Assembly (NCBI RefSeq): GCF_034044715.1
Contig: NZ_JAXCLW010000011.1
Coordinates: forward strand, 57,921 to 121,920
DNA from: Dongia_B soli
GTDB lineage: Bacteria > Pseudomonadota > Alphaproteobacteria > Dongiales > Dongiaceae
Direction of reading: 5' to 3'
Length of the DNA stretch: 64,000 nucleotides
This document shows, piece by piece, positions 43,430 through 52,234 of this stretch. Made by a program: the position numbers and the translations under genes. Under the pieces are notes generated by a model, which was not told where the DNA came from, made no database searches, and saw only the letters and a list, made by a program, of their open reading frames with translations. Position 1 is the first letter of the stretch. Every line of letters begins with the position of its first letter.

Positions 43430-44659
43430 ATGAGACCGGCATCTATCTCAACGTCAGTTTTCGGACCATCCGCGGATAACAGCGATGTCCGGCAGCCATC
43501 GGCCCGCCGGATGGCGATTGCGGGGTTCTGTGCGAGCCTCGTTGGCATCGGACTGGCGCGTTTCGCTTATACGCCGTTGCTGCCGGCAATCATCCAGGCG
43601 GATTGGTTCACGGCGCCGCAGGCTTCCTATCTGGGTGCTGCCAATCTCATCGGCTATCTGCTGGGGGCGATGGCCGCCGGCGGATTTGCCCATCGGCGCG
43701 GCACCGCGACTTTCCTACGCCTGATGATGGCGACGGCGACGATCTCCGTCTTCGCCTGTGCCTGGCCTGTTTCCTTTTCATGGTTCTTCGCCTGGCGGCT
43801 GCTCGCCGGAATTGCCGGCGGAGCACTGATGGTTCTTGCCGCGCCCGTAATCCTGCGCCGCGTCGAAGCGCGCCAGACGGGCATGGTGACAGGCGCAATC
43901 TTCACCGGCATCGGCGTTGGCATTGCGATCTCGGGCACCTTGATGCCGTTGCTTTTGCAATATGGTCTGACGGCAAGCTGGCTGGGGCTTGGCGCGGTGG
44001 CCATTCTGCTGACGCTGATGGCTTGGCGTGGCTGGCCGTCCGATGACACGGCACTGGCGGCATCGCAGGCTGCTGCACCTTCGTCCGCCTCACTCTCCTC
44101 GGCGCGCAGCCGCCCTGTTCTCATCTTCTCGCTGCAATATGGCCTGAATGCCGTTGGCTTGGTGCCGCATATGATCTTCCTGGTGGATTTCATCGCCCGG
44201 AGCCTCGGCCGCGGCGTGGAGATCGGCGCCGTCTATTGGGTGCTGTTCGGCCTGAGCGCGATGCTGGGTCCGATCCTCGCCGGCCTTGCGGCCGATCGCT
44301 ATGGTGCGCGGGCGACATTACGTGTTGCTTATGTTTTGCAAGCCTTTGCCGTCGCGGCATTACTGATCACCGATGATCCGGTCTGCCTCGGCGTCTCGGC
44401 TTGCATCATGGGCGCACTGACACCCGGTGTCGTGCCTTTGGCCCTGGCGCGCTTGAAAGAGTTGCTGCACGATCCGGTGGTGCGTCACCGCGCCTGGTCC
44501 GGCGCCACCGCCACCTTCGCGGTGGGACAAGCGGCAGCTGCCTATGGCTTTACTGTTCTGCTGGCGCAGTCGGGCAGCTACACGCCTGTCTTTGCCGTAG
44601 CCGCGATCTCTCTGGTTATTGCCTTCGGGTTGGATCTGATGGTGAGGAGCCGAACATGA
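43430..44659 (+). CDS. YbfB/YjiJ-family MFS transporter
   Basis: A 409-residue membrane protein with about twelve hydrophobic spans. The opening FCASLVGIGLARFAYTPLLPA and SYLGAANLIGYLLGA are typical of the YbfB/YjiJ branch of the major facilitator superfamily. The substrate is unknown. Its stop overlaps the start of the nitronate monooxygenase gene by four bases, so the two are translationally coupled and may act on the same nitro or amine compound, importing or exporting it. Confidence 0.85.
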   Translation: MRPASISTSVFGPSADNSDVRQPSARRMAIAGFCASLVGIGLARFAYTPLLPAIIQADWFTAPQASYLGAANLIGYLLGAMAAGGFAHRRGTATFLRLMMATATISVFACAWPVSFSWFFAWRLLAGIAGGALMVLAAPVILRRVEARQTGMVTGAIFTGIGVGIAISGTLMPLLLQYGLTASWLGLGAVAILLTLMAWRGWPSDDTALAASQAAAPSSASLSSARSRPVLIFSLQYGLNAVGLVPHMIFLVDFIARSLGRGVEIGAVYWVLFGLSAMLGPILAGLAADRYGARATLRVAYVLQAFAVAALLITDDPVCLGVSACIMGALTPGVVPLALARLKELLHDPVVRHRAWSGATATFAVGQAAAAYGFTVLLAQSGSYTPVFAVAAISLVIAFGLDLMVRSRT

Positions 44660-45738
44660 GTATCTCCAAGTTGATGCAGAAACTGGATATGACGCATCCG
44701 ATCATCCAGGCGCCCATGGCCGGTGGCGGGGATACGCCGCCGCTGGTTGCGGCGGTCTCCGCTGCCGGTGGCTTGGGATCGATCGGTGCGGCTTATCTGT
44801 CGCCAGCGCAGATCGCGGAAGCGGCGAGGCAAGTGCGGGAAAAGACCGACCGGGCTTTCGCGATCAATCTCTTCGCGCCATTGCCCGTACCGGACCGTCC
44901 GTCGGAGACGCGAGCGGCAATCGAGCGGCTGAAGGCCTTCTATGAAGAACTGGGCCTGCCGGAGCCGGAATTGGCAGCGACCGCCAGCACGGATTTCGAT
45001 GCGCAGCTGGCGGCCGTCTTGGAAAGTGGTGCGCGCGGTTTCAGCTTCACCTTCGGCATGGTACCGGAAGCAGCCATCGCCGCTGCGAAGTCCAAAGGGC
45101 TCGTGGTCATGGGCACGGCAACCACCGTCGATGAGGCCGTTGCCCTGGAACGGGCCGGTGTCGACGCCGTGATTGCGCAGGGCAGCGAAGCTGGCGGCCA
45201 TCGCGGCAGCTTCCTCACCGATTTCGAGATGGCAATGGTCGGCACCATGGCCCTGGTGCCACAGGTGGTCGATGCGGTGAAGATTCCCGTGATCGCTTCG
45301 GGCGGCATTGCCGATGGCCGCGGTCTCGCTGCCGCCCTGGCGCTGGGCGCCGAAGCGGTGCAGATCGGTACCGCCTTCCTCACCACCGAAGAGGCCGGCA
45401 TCGCCGAGGCCTATAAGGAGCGGTTGCTGGCGGTGACGGAAGTAGAGAGTAGATTGACCCGTGCTTTTTCCGGGCGGCCGGCGCGCGGCCTCGTCAACCG
45501 TGTGATGACGAAAGTGGAAGATCCGGCTCTGGCGTCAGCCGTCCTGCCGTTCCCCTGGCAGAACGCGCTGACCCGCCCGATGCGCAGCGCCGCCACCCAA
45601 CAGAACAAAACGGATTATCTGTCGCTCTGGGCCGGCCAGGCTGTCCGCCTGCTGCGCCGGCAAAAGGCGGCCGATCTTGTCACCAGTCTTGTCACGGAGA
45701 TGGAAACGACGATCGACCGGCTTCGCCGACGCAAGTAA
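44656..45738 (+). CDS. Nitronate monooxygenase
   Basis: A 360-residue FMN enzyme of the nitronate monooxygenase (2-nitropropane dioxygenase) family. The barrel opens HPIIQAPMAGGGDTP. The catalytic histidine region is QGSEAGGHRGSF, and the phosphate-binding segment is IASGGIADGRG then LGAEAVQIGTAFL. Nitronate monooxygenases oxidise propionate 3-nitronate and related nitronates to aldehydes and nitrite, a detoxification. ATG 44656 overlaps the MFS stop (ATGA) and has AGGAG six bases upstream. The pairing with a transporter suggests handling of an external nitro compound or an uncharacterised substrate. Confidence 0.9.
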   Translation: MSISKLMQKLDMTHPIIQAPMAGGGDTPPLVAAVSAAGGLGSIGAAYLSPAQIAEAARQVREKTDRAFAINLFAPLPVPDRPSETRAAIERLKAFYEELGLPEPELAATASTDFDAQLAAVLESGARGFSFTFGMVPEAAIAAAKSKGLVVMGTATTVDEAVALERAGVDAVIAQGSEAGGHRGSFLTDFEMAMVGTMALVPQVVDAVKIPVIASGGIADGRGLAAALALGAEAVQIGTAFLTTEEAGIAEAYKERLLAVTEVESRLTRAFSGRPARGLVNRVMTKVEDPALASAVLPFPWQNALTRPMRSAATQQNKTDYLSLWAGQAVRLLRRQKAADLVTSLVTEMETTIDRLRRRK

Positions 45739-45753
45739 TCTCTTGCCGGAGGA

Positions 45754-47178
45754 CTAGGCTGATGCAGCAATCAGCCGGCGGAACCGCAGGGCGCAGAGAA
45801 CGATGCCGAAGGCGACCAGCGCGCTGACGCCGAAGACTGTGATCGGCACAGCGGCCGGGATATCGGTGGCACCGAAGCCACCGAACCCGGCGGCATTGCC
45901 GAGCAATCCTGCAAGCGCTGCACCCACTGCGGCGCAAATGCTTTCCAAGGTCGGAATGGCCCCGGAGGTGACGTCGCGCTCCTCCGGTTTCGCAGTGCCG
46001 ATGATGTTCTCGGTATAAAAACCGTAGCTGAGACCGAAGCCGCAGCCGATCACCGCCAAGGCAAGTCCGCCGATCGCCAGCGGCAGCATGTGCCAGAAAA
46101 CGAGAACGCTCAGCCCGATGGCCAGGCAGGCCGGTCCAACGATCAGCATCGTCCGGCCGAGATGTTGGCCGATACGGCTGACATAGATCGCCGAGGCCGA
46201 CCAGGCCAAAGCAACGATGGCGGCGAACTGCCCCGAGAAGAAGACGGAATGACCATATCCCACCTGGACGAAATAGGTCATGTAGATCGGCGGGCCGGCC
46301 TCGGCACCGAACATCAGCCCGATGATCCAGACGCCGAGTGTGGACGGATTCGCCAGCGACAAAAGATTGCGCGGGAACAGACGCTGCGCGCTGCGCCGGT
46401 CGAGATAGAAGCACAAGGCGATGAGGGACAAGGTAAGAATAATCAGCGTCGTCGCCCGCGGCACGTCGCGGGTGGCGCCGGCGAAGGAGACGGCGCTGAT
46501 GGCGATGCCGAGGATCAGCAAGCGACCGAGCGGCAGGCCGTTCCGGTTGCTGGCTTTGGCATAATGTCCGGCGCGGTCGCTGGCGACCAGGATGAGGAAA
46601 GTGAGGGCCAGCAAGGCCATCGGCACGAAGGCGATGCGCCAGGAGATCCAGGCGGTCAGCAAGCCGGCAAGCGAGGGGCCGATCAATGTGGCCAGCGCCC
46701 AGACCACCGCGAGAATGCCGAAGGCCGGGTTCACCTCCTTTGGCGCCAGCGCCTCACCCACAAGGATATAGCAGAGCGCCATGACCATGCCTTCGCCCAG
46801 TCCCTGCAGGGCGCGGGCCAGAAGAAAGATCTCCATGTTCGGTGAGGCCAGGCCGAGCAGATTGGCGGCGATGACGACCAGACCGGAGAGGATGAGCATT
46901 CGCCGGGTGCCGAACCGGCCCTTGAGAAAGCCGGCACTGGCGGCGCCTGGAATCGACAAGGCCAGAAAAGCAGTCGTGCCCCAACTCAGCAGTTCCGGCT
47001 TGCCCAGTTGCAGCACCACGCTGGGCATGATGGTCGAAACCAGGAACCAGCCGAAGGCTTGAAGCGAAACGCCGATATTTATCGTCCAGGTGATGCGAGC
47101 CTTCGGGCCGAACAGCAATGTCGTCCAGGTAACCGGCTCATCCCGCATCTCCAATGTTTCTCCCAGCGCAGACTGCAT
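45754..47178 (-). CDS. MFS transporter, EmrB/QacA-like
   Basis: A 474-residue major facilitator with about fourteen hydrophobic spans. LLARALQGLGEGMVMALCYILVGEA corresponds to the GxxxGPxxGG-type motif C region, and FGTRRMLILSG matches motif A. It resembles drug or small-molecule exporters of the DHA2 type. A divergent SufR-like regulator lies 99 bases away and probably controls it. No membrane-fusion partner is adjacent. The substrate is not deducible. Confidence 0.85.
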   Translation of the reverse strand: MQSALGETLEMRDEPVTWTTLLFGPKARITWTINIGVSLQAFGWFLVSTIMPSVVLQLGKPELLSWGTTAFLALSIPGAASAGFLKGRFGTRRMLILSGLVVIAANLLGLASPNMEIFLLARALQGLGEGMVMALCYILVGEALAPKEVNPAFGILAVVWALATLIGPSLAGLLTAWISWRIAFVPMALLALTFLILVASDRAGHYAKASNRNGLPLGRLLILGIAISAVSFAGATRDVPRATTLIILTLSLIALCFYLDRRSAQRLFPRNLLSLANPSTLGVWIIGLMFGAEAGPPIYMTYFVQVGYGHSVFFSGQFAAIVALAWSASAIYVSRIGQHLGRTMLIVGPACLAIGLSVLVFWHMLPLAIGGLALAVIGCGFGLSYGFYTENIIGTAKPEERDVTSGAIPTLESICAAVGAALAGLLGNAAGFGGFGATDIPAAVPITVFGVSALVAFGIVLCALRFRRLIAASA

Positions 47179-47277
47179 CTTTCTGTTCCATCTCTATCCT
47201 TGCCAGACAGAGCTAGGGGAGGAAAATTTAACAAGCAAATACTTTTCTTATTCGGTCGCCTGTGACATCATCCCGCC

Positions 47278-47910
47278 ATGAATGAGCAACGTAGCACCGC
47301 TCGCATTCTTCGCCTGCTGAAATTACGCGGCGCACAAAATGCCGAGGCCATCGCACGGCATCTGAAGATTACCGCCGTGGCGGCACGGCAACATCTGGGT
47401 GGCCTGGCGAATCGTGGTCTGATCGTTTTCGAGGACCGGCGCGAAGGGGTAGGGCGTCCGAAACGCTTCTGGTCGCTGTCCAAGGCCGGCCATGACTATT
47501 TCCCTGAGAACCATGCCGGGCTGACGCTGGAACTGATTGCGGCGGTCCGGGCGGTTTTTGGCCAGGCCGGCTTGGACCGCGTCATCCGGCACCGCGAAGC
47601 GCAGGCATTGAAACAATATCGTGCCTTGGTGGGGGAGGGCGCGCTGAAGCAGAAGGTGCGGCGCCTGGCGGCCCAGCGTTCCGCCGAAGGTTATATGGCC
47701 CATATCCAGGATTTGCCGGATGGCGGCGTGATGTTGCTGGAGCGGCATTGCCCGATTTGCGCAGCAGCCAGCACTTGCCAAGGTTTCTGCAAATCGGAAC
47801 TGACGCTTTTTGCCGAAGCCCTCGGGCCTGATATCGAGGTGAAGCGTACCGAACACATCGTCAGTGGCGCCGAGCGCTGCGCCTATGAAATCCGCCCCAA
47901 GGAAGCTTAA
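47278..47910 (+). CDS. SufR-like winged-helix regulator with cysteine cluster
   Basis: A 210-residue regulator. The N-terminal winged helix (RILRLLKLRGAQNAEAIARHLKITAVAARQHL) is of the DeoR/MarR-like type used by SufR-related proteins (COG2345 group). The C-terminal half has Cys158, Cys161, Cys167, Cys171 and Cys201, in the pattern HCPICAAASTCQGFC ... GAERCAYEI. In SufR similar cysteines hold a [4Fe-4S] cluster, so redox or iron sensing is the inference. No suf genes are present here. It is divergent from an MFS exporter gene and its stop overlaps that of the convergent 5'-nucleotidase gene. Confidence 0.82.
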   Translation: MNEQRSTARILRLLKLRGAQNAEAIARHLKITAVAARQHLGGLANRGLIVFEDRREGVGRPKRFWSLSKAGHDYFPENHAGLTLELIAAVRAVFGQAGLDRVIRHREAQALKQYRALVGEGALKQKVRRLAAQRSAEGYMAHIQDLPDGGVMLLERHCPICAAASTCQGFCKSELTLFAEALGPDIEVKRTEHIVSGAERCAYEIRPKEA

Positions 47911-49538
47911 TTCAGGTCTCGGCCGGGACCGTGAACCGCTGCGACGCGACCATCGAGATAAGGCTTATAGCCGGTGTGGTGCATCAGATAGTCGCTGACC
48001 ACGTCTTCCAGATTGGGGCCGAAGTCGTAAGCCTTCTTGCCATTTTGCACGAAGACCGCATAGCCATCGCCGCCAGCCCGCATATAGTTGTTACTTACAA
48101 TGCCATAGGTCTTGGCAGGATCGAGCGGCACGAACGCCTCGCCTTGCTTCACCTGAACGGCGACCACGCGTTTGCCGGCGGGTTTCGTCTTATCGAAGCT
48201 GTATCTGAGGCCCGCGACCTGCGGGAAGCGCCCCGCACCGTCATCGATGCGGCTGAGGCCGTTTTCCAGCGCCGCGACTACTTCCGCGCCGGTCAGCTGG
48301 AACGTCGCCAGCGTGTTCTGGAAAGGCAAGACTGTCAGCACATCACCCAGCGTGATATCGCCGGCGCCGAACGAGGCGCGCAGGCCGCCGCCATTCTCGA
48401 TGGCGATGTCGATGCCTTGGCCCTTGACCCGGTCGAGCATCGCATCGGCGATGAGATTGCCCATGCTGCATTCCTCTTTGCGGCAGGTGGAGGCATCGAT
48501 CACGGCACCGGCTGAGCCAATGACTTGTTGGCGCATCTTTTCGATCGGCTTGGAGAGTTCCCAGATACGCGCAGTGATCGCCGGATCTTCCGGGATCTTG
48601 GAATCGAGCAGGATCGGATCCCCCTTCGCCGCCTTGACGACCCCCTGATCGTCGAAGGTGACCGTGATTTCGCCCAGATATTTGCTATAGGAGGCCGCCG
48701 TTACCACCGGCACGTCATAGCCGCCGGGATTTTTCACCATGGTGGGATAGGGTCCGGCAGCTTTCGGATCATGATTCGCGAGCAGCGTATGCGAATGGCC
48801 GCCGACAACGACATCGATGCCGGGAATTTTGGCGATAACGGCCATGTCGCGGGCATAGCCGACATGGGTGAGGGCGATGATCTTATCGATACCTTGCGCT
48901 TTTAGCTGATCGGCGGCGGCTTTGATAGCTGCTGCGTCATCGGTGATCCTCACATGCGGTCCAGGTGTGGCGCTTTCCGGCGTATCATTGGTGACCGCGC
49001 CGATGATGCCGATCTTCTGGCCGCCGCGATTCAGGATCACGAAAGGTTTGATCCGGTCGCGGAGCTTGGATGCCGCATCGGTCACCACATTTGCGCCCAG
49101 CACCGGAAATTGTGCCTTGTCGAGAAAGGGCGCCAAAGCGGCTTCGCCATCGTCGAATTCATGATTGCCGACCGTCATGGCGTCGAGCTTCATGTCATTG
49201 AGGAACTCGAGCTCGGCCGCACCTTTATAGGTCGTGTAGAAAAGCGATCCTTGGAAATTATCGCCGGCATCGAGGAGGATGACGTTCGTGCCCTTAAGGG
49301 CTGCGCGGCGCTGATCGATCGCCTTTTCTAGCCGAGCAACACCGCCGATACAGGTAAGCTTACTTGGTTCTGTCGTGGAGCAGGTGGCATCGTATTTGTT
49401 GATCGGTTCGATGCGCGAATGGAAATCGTTGAAATGCAGAATGGTGAGCCGGTAATCGGCGAAAGCGGGGGAGCACATCGCCGAGATTGAAATGGTCAGG
49501 GCAGCCGCGACGCAGGATTTCCGCATTCTCTTCCTCAC
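47907..49538 (-). CDS. Periplasmic 5'-nucleotidase / metallophosphatase
   Basis: A 543-residue secreted enzyme of the UshA-like 5'-nucleotidase family. A signal peptide ends near PAFA-DY (about residue 28). Metal-binding motifs are LHFNDFHSR, LDAGDNFQGS, VGNHEFDDG and GGHSH. The C-terminal domain contains ENGGGLRAS and the substrate stacking region NNYMRAGGDGY. It would dephosphorylate nucleotides in the periplasm and salvage nucleoside and phosphate. It is transcribed towards the SufR-like gene and seems to be monocistronic. Confidence 0.92.
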   Translation of the reverse strand: MRKRMRKSCVAAALTISISAMCSPAFADYRLTILHFNDFHSRIEPINKYDATCSTTEPSKLTCIGGVARLEKAIDQRRAALKGTNVILLDAGDNFQGSLFYTTYKGAAELEFLNDMKLDAMTVGNHEFDDGEAALAPFLDKAQFPVLGANVVTDAASKLRDRIKPFVILNRGGQKIGIIGAVTNDTPESATPGPHVRITDDAAAIKAAADQLKAQGIDKIIALTHVGYARDMAVIAKIPGIDVVVGGHSHTLLANHDPKAAGPYPTMVKNPGGYDVPVVTAASYSKYLGEITVTFDDQGVVKAAKGDPILLDSKIPEDPAITARIWELSKPIEKMRQQVIGSAGAVIDASTCRKEECSMGNLIADAMLDRVKGQGIDIAIENGGGLRASFGAGDITLGDVLTVLPFQNTLATFQLTGAEVVAALENGLSRIDDGAGRFPQVAGLRYSFDKTKPAGKRVVAVQVKQGEAFVPLDPAKTYGIVSNNYMRAGGDGYAVFVQNGKKAYDFGPNLEDVVSDYLMHHTGYKPYLDGRVAAVHGPGRDLN

Positions 49539-49643
49539 CGAAAATCGATCCTAGACAAAACTTCCCATAAGGGAGCTGCGGATATTTGACAATAGTGCAG
49601 AAAGTTTCGCCGGTGGTGAGGCTGGATGCTTGCCGGGCCCGTT

Positions 49644-50360
49644 TCAGCGGCTGATTTCGAGAAAGCCGCGGCTGCGGTTATCGTTATCCCGGTCCGGCGT
49701 ATTCATTGCCGCGAAAAGGTCGGAAGCGGTTACCCAGACCGGCGGATATTTGTAGCGTGAAACATCCAGGATCAGAAATCGGTCGCTATCGGCATCATAA
49801 GCGGCCAAGGGTGAAATATGCCCATATTTCTGCTGGCCGAGCGCGGAGCGCAAATAGTTGACGATGACATATTGTCCGGCCGTCTCCAGGCGTGCCCGGA
49901 CATCACGGCGGAACGCATCCAGGTTTGTGTCCGATGCATGACGCACCGCGGCCTTGAGGCCGAAAGCCTTGGCCAGCGCACCTAATTGGTCCAATGTCAT
50001 GCCGTTTTCTTCGATGACAGTTCGCGGTAGCACGGCTTCGGCCTGGGCCGTGAAAATATTCGACTGATCGAAGGCGCTGAACGGCGCCAATTCCTCCGAT
50101 GCCGGTGCCGGAACCTTCAATGCATTCAGCACCATGACAAGCGAGGCGACGCCGCAGAAAGCCTGGTTCTGCTGTGTGACGAATTGCTCACTCAAAGCGA
50201 AATAGGCCTTTGTCGCCTCGGCGCCGACCAGCAGCTTTTCGCCCTCCGTGCTGTCGAAGGGGATGAGATTGGCTGGCACCGGCAGCGTATCGGCCCGAAG
50301 CGGAAGGGCGAAAGACAGGCTGAAGGCAGCCACGGCGAATAAGTAGAGAAGGCGCGGCAT
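49644..50360 (-). CDS. Phytochelatin synthase-like cysteine peptidase
   Basis: A 238-residue secreted protein with the papain-like phytochelatin synthase fold. A signal peptide (residues 1-23) ends at LRA-DT. The catalytic triad is visible: Cys69 in QNQAFCGVASLVMVLNAL, His181 in KYGHISPLAAYD and Asp199 in FLILDVSRYKYPPVW. It lacks the C-terminal metal-sensing domain of plant enzymes. The cyanobacterial homologue mainly cleaves glycine from glutathione. A periplasmic location implies glutathione or gamma-glutamyl peptide processing there; metal detoxification is possible but unsupported by neighbours. Confidence 0.87.
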   Translation of the reverse strand: MPRLLYLFAVAAFSLSFALPLRADTLPVPANLIPFDSTEGEKLLVGAEATKAYFALSEQFVTQQNQAFCGVASLVMVLNALKVPAPASEELAPFSAFDQSNIFTAQAEAVLPRTVIEENGMTLDQLGALAKAFGLKAAVRHASDTNLDAFRRDVRARLETAGQYVIVNYLRSALGQQKYGHISPLAAYDADSDRFLILDVSRYKYPPVWVTASDLFAAMNTPDRDNDNRSRGFLEISR

Positions 50361-50514
50361 CGATCACCTCCAAGGCAGATCAATGGACAGCGACTGCCGT
50401 CAGATTGAGAGGATTTATTAAGGGAATCAAGTGGGAGCTGTCAGGGAAGCAGCTGCGATTGATCCGGAAATGGTAACATGGGAATTAAGCCGTAATTCCT
50501 TCCGCCAGCAAAAA

Positions 50515-50540
50515 GCCCCGATGCAATGGCGCATCGGGGC
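50515..50540 (-). terminator. Terminator after the SpuC-like aminotransferase gene
   Basis: GCCCCGATGC (50515-50524) pairs with GCATCGGGGC (50531-50540) around AATGGC. On the minus strand the stem is followed by a T run (AAAAA on the plus strand, 50510-50514). It ends the leftward polyamine gene set. The same stem core occurs at 60412-60435. Confidence 0.85.
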
Positions 50541-50567
50541 CTTGCTTGATCGCTATCCGAGCGTCGC

Positions 50568-51938
50568 TTAGAGACCGACATCCTTGGCGGTCAGGTCCAA
50601 GGCTTCCTGCGTCAGCTTCATGAAGTCGTCGATATCGCCCTTGGTCCAGGTCAGAGATGGCGAGATCAGCATGGTGTCGCGGGTCGCGCGCATGACGAGG
50701 CCGAGGCGGAAGCAATGATCGCGGCAGATCGTGCCGGTATCGCCCACTGGCTGGAAGGTCTTGCGGTTATTCTTGTCCTTCACCAGCTCGATGCCGCCCA
50801 TCAGGCCGACATTGCGAACTTCGCCGACCAAAGGATGGTCGAGCAGTTCCCACAGCCGCTTGGTGAGATAGGGGCCGGTTTCGTCATGCACCCGCTCGAC
50901 CAGTTTTTCCTCGCGCAAGATGCGGATGTTTTCAATCGCCACGGCGCAGGAAACCGGATGGCCCGAATAGGTATAGCCATGGCTGAAATCGATGCCGCTG
51001 TTCAGCACATCGGCGACGCGGTCGGAAACCATGATAGCGGAAAGTGGCATATAGCCCGAGGTGATGCCCTTGGCCATGGTCATGAAATCGGACTCGATGC
51101 CGAAATATTCGGAGCCGAACCAGTGGCCGGTACGGCCGAAGCCGCAGATCACTTCATCGGCAATCAGCAGCAGATCGTATTTCTTGCAGATTTCCTGAAT
51201 TGCCGGCCAATAGGTCATCGGCGGAATGATGACGCCGCCGGCACCTTGGATCGGCTCGCCGATGAAGGCGGCGACATTCTCGGCACCGAGTTCCAGGATC
51301 TTGTCTTCCAGCGCCTTGGCGCAGAGCTTGCCGAATTCCTCCGGCGTGCTGCTGCCGCCCTCGCCATACCAATAAGGCTGGCGGATATGCACAAAGCCGG
51401 GCAAGGGCAGGTCGGCCAGCTCATGCATATAGTTCATACCACCGAGCGAGGCTGCCACCATGGTCGAGCCGTGATAGCCGTTGGTGCGGCTGATGATGGT
51501 CTTTTTCTTCGGCTGCTTCTTCAGGTTCCAATAGCTGCGCACCATCCGGACGATGGTGTCGTTGGCATCCGAACCTGACTGGCCGTAGAAGACGTTGTTG
51601 AACTGCTTCGGCGTCATGTCGACCAGCAGCTTCGACAATTCGGCCACCGGTGGATGGGTGGTCTTGAAGAAGGTGTTGTAATAGGGCAGTTCCTGCAGCT
51701 GCTTATAAGCAACATCGGCAATCGACTTGCGGCCATAGCCGACATTGACACACCAAAGGCCGGCAAAGGCGTCGAGCAGGCGGTTGCCTTCGGAATCCCA
51801 CAGATGGGTGCCTTCCGCCTTGGTGATGACGCGGCTGCCGATCTCATGCAGCTGTGCATTATCGGAGAAGGGATGGATGTGATGGCGGTCCTGGGCCTGC
51901 CATTCGGTCGTGCTATTGCGCTTTGGCTGTGCGGTCAT
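50568..51938 (-). CDS. Class III aminotransferase, putrescine-pyruvate type (SpuC-like)
   Basis: A 456-residue PLP-dependent class III aminotransferase. The PLP site has Asp261 in LLLIADEVICGFGRTG and the Schiff-base lysine Lys290 in FMTMAKGITSGY; YHGST binds the cofactor phosphate. HIHPFSDNAQLHEIGSRVITKAEG at the N-terminus resembles SpuC, which transfers the amino group of putrescine or cadaverine to pyruvate. ATG 51938 follows AAGGA by seven bases; a longer frame lacks conservation. It lies downstream of a PuuA-like ligase gene, separated by 296 bases that hold a long inverted repeat. Specificity beyond omega-amines is inference. Confidence 0.87.
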   Translation of the reverse strand: MTAQPKRNSTTEWQAQDRHHIHPFSDNAQLHEIGSRVITKAEGTHLWDSEGNRLLDAFAGLWCVNVGYGRKSIADVAYKQLQELPYYNTFFKTTHPPVAELSKLLVDMTPKQFNNVFYGQSGSDANDTIVRMVRSYWNLKKQPKKKTIISRTNGYHGSTMVAASLGGMNYMHELADLPLPGFVHIRQPYWYGEGGSSTPEEFGKLCAKALEDKILELGAENVAAFIGEPIQGAGGVIIPPMTYWPAIQEICKKYDLLLIADEVICGFGRTGHWFGSEYFGIESDFMTMAKGITSGYMPLSAIMVSDRVADVLNSGIDFSHGYTYSGHPVSCAVAIENIRILREEKLVERVHDETGPYLTKRLWELLDHPLVGEVRNVGLMGGIELVKDKNNRKTFQPVGDTGTICRDHCFRLGLVMRATRDTMLISPSLTWTKGDIDDFMKLTQEALDLTAKDVGL

Positions 51939-52111
51939 GATCTCATCCTTTAAACAATATATGCCGAATGGGCTTCGCAGCATCGCCACGATCCGCGAAC
52001 CCATGAAGATTCTCTAGCTGGTGCCGCGAGGCGATTTAGGGATTGAAATTGATCCGGGCCGTCAGAATCAGCCGTTCCGAGCGCAGGCTGCGGACAGGGC
52101 CGCAAATGACA

Positions 52112-52145
52112 CACCGATCGATCGCATCTTGGCGATCGATCGGTG
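52112..52145. repeat. Perfect 14-bp inverted repeat in the ligase-aminotransferase gap
   Basis: CACCGATCGATCGC (52112-52125) and GCGATCGATCGGTG (52132-52145) are perfect complements with a six-base ATCTTG loop. It sits 90 bases after the stop of the glutamine-synthetase-like gene and about 175 before the aminotransferase start. There is no T tract, so it is a candidate operator, attenuator or mRNA-processing hairpin rather than a plain terminator. I see no gene in the 296-base gap (51939-52234). Confidence 0.6.
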
Positions 52146-52234
52146 CTATGCGCGTCAGATAATGCGTGCGGTTCTCAGCCATGTCAGGAGCCTAGCAAAG
52201 GCCCCGCTTGGCTGCAACCTCACAGCCTGCAACA

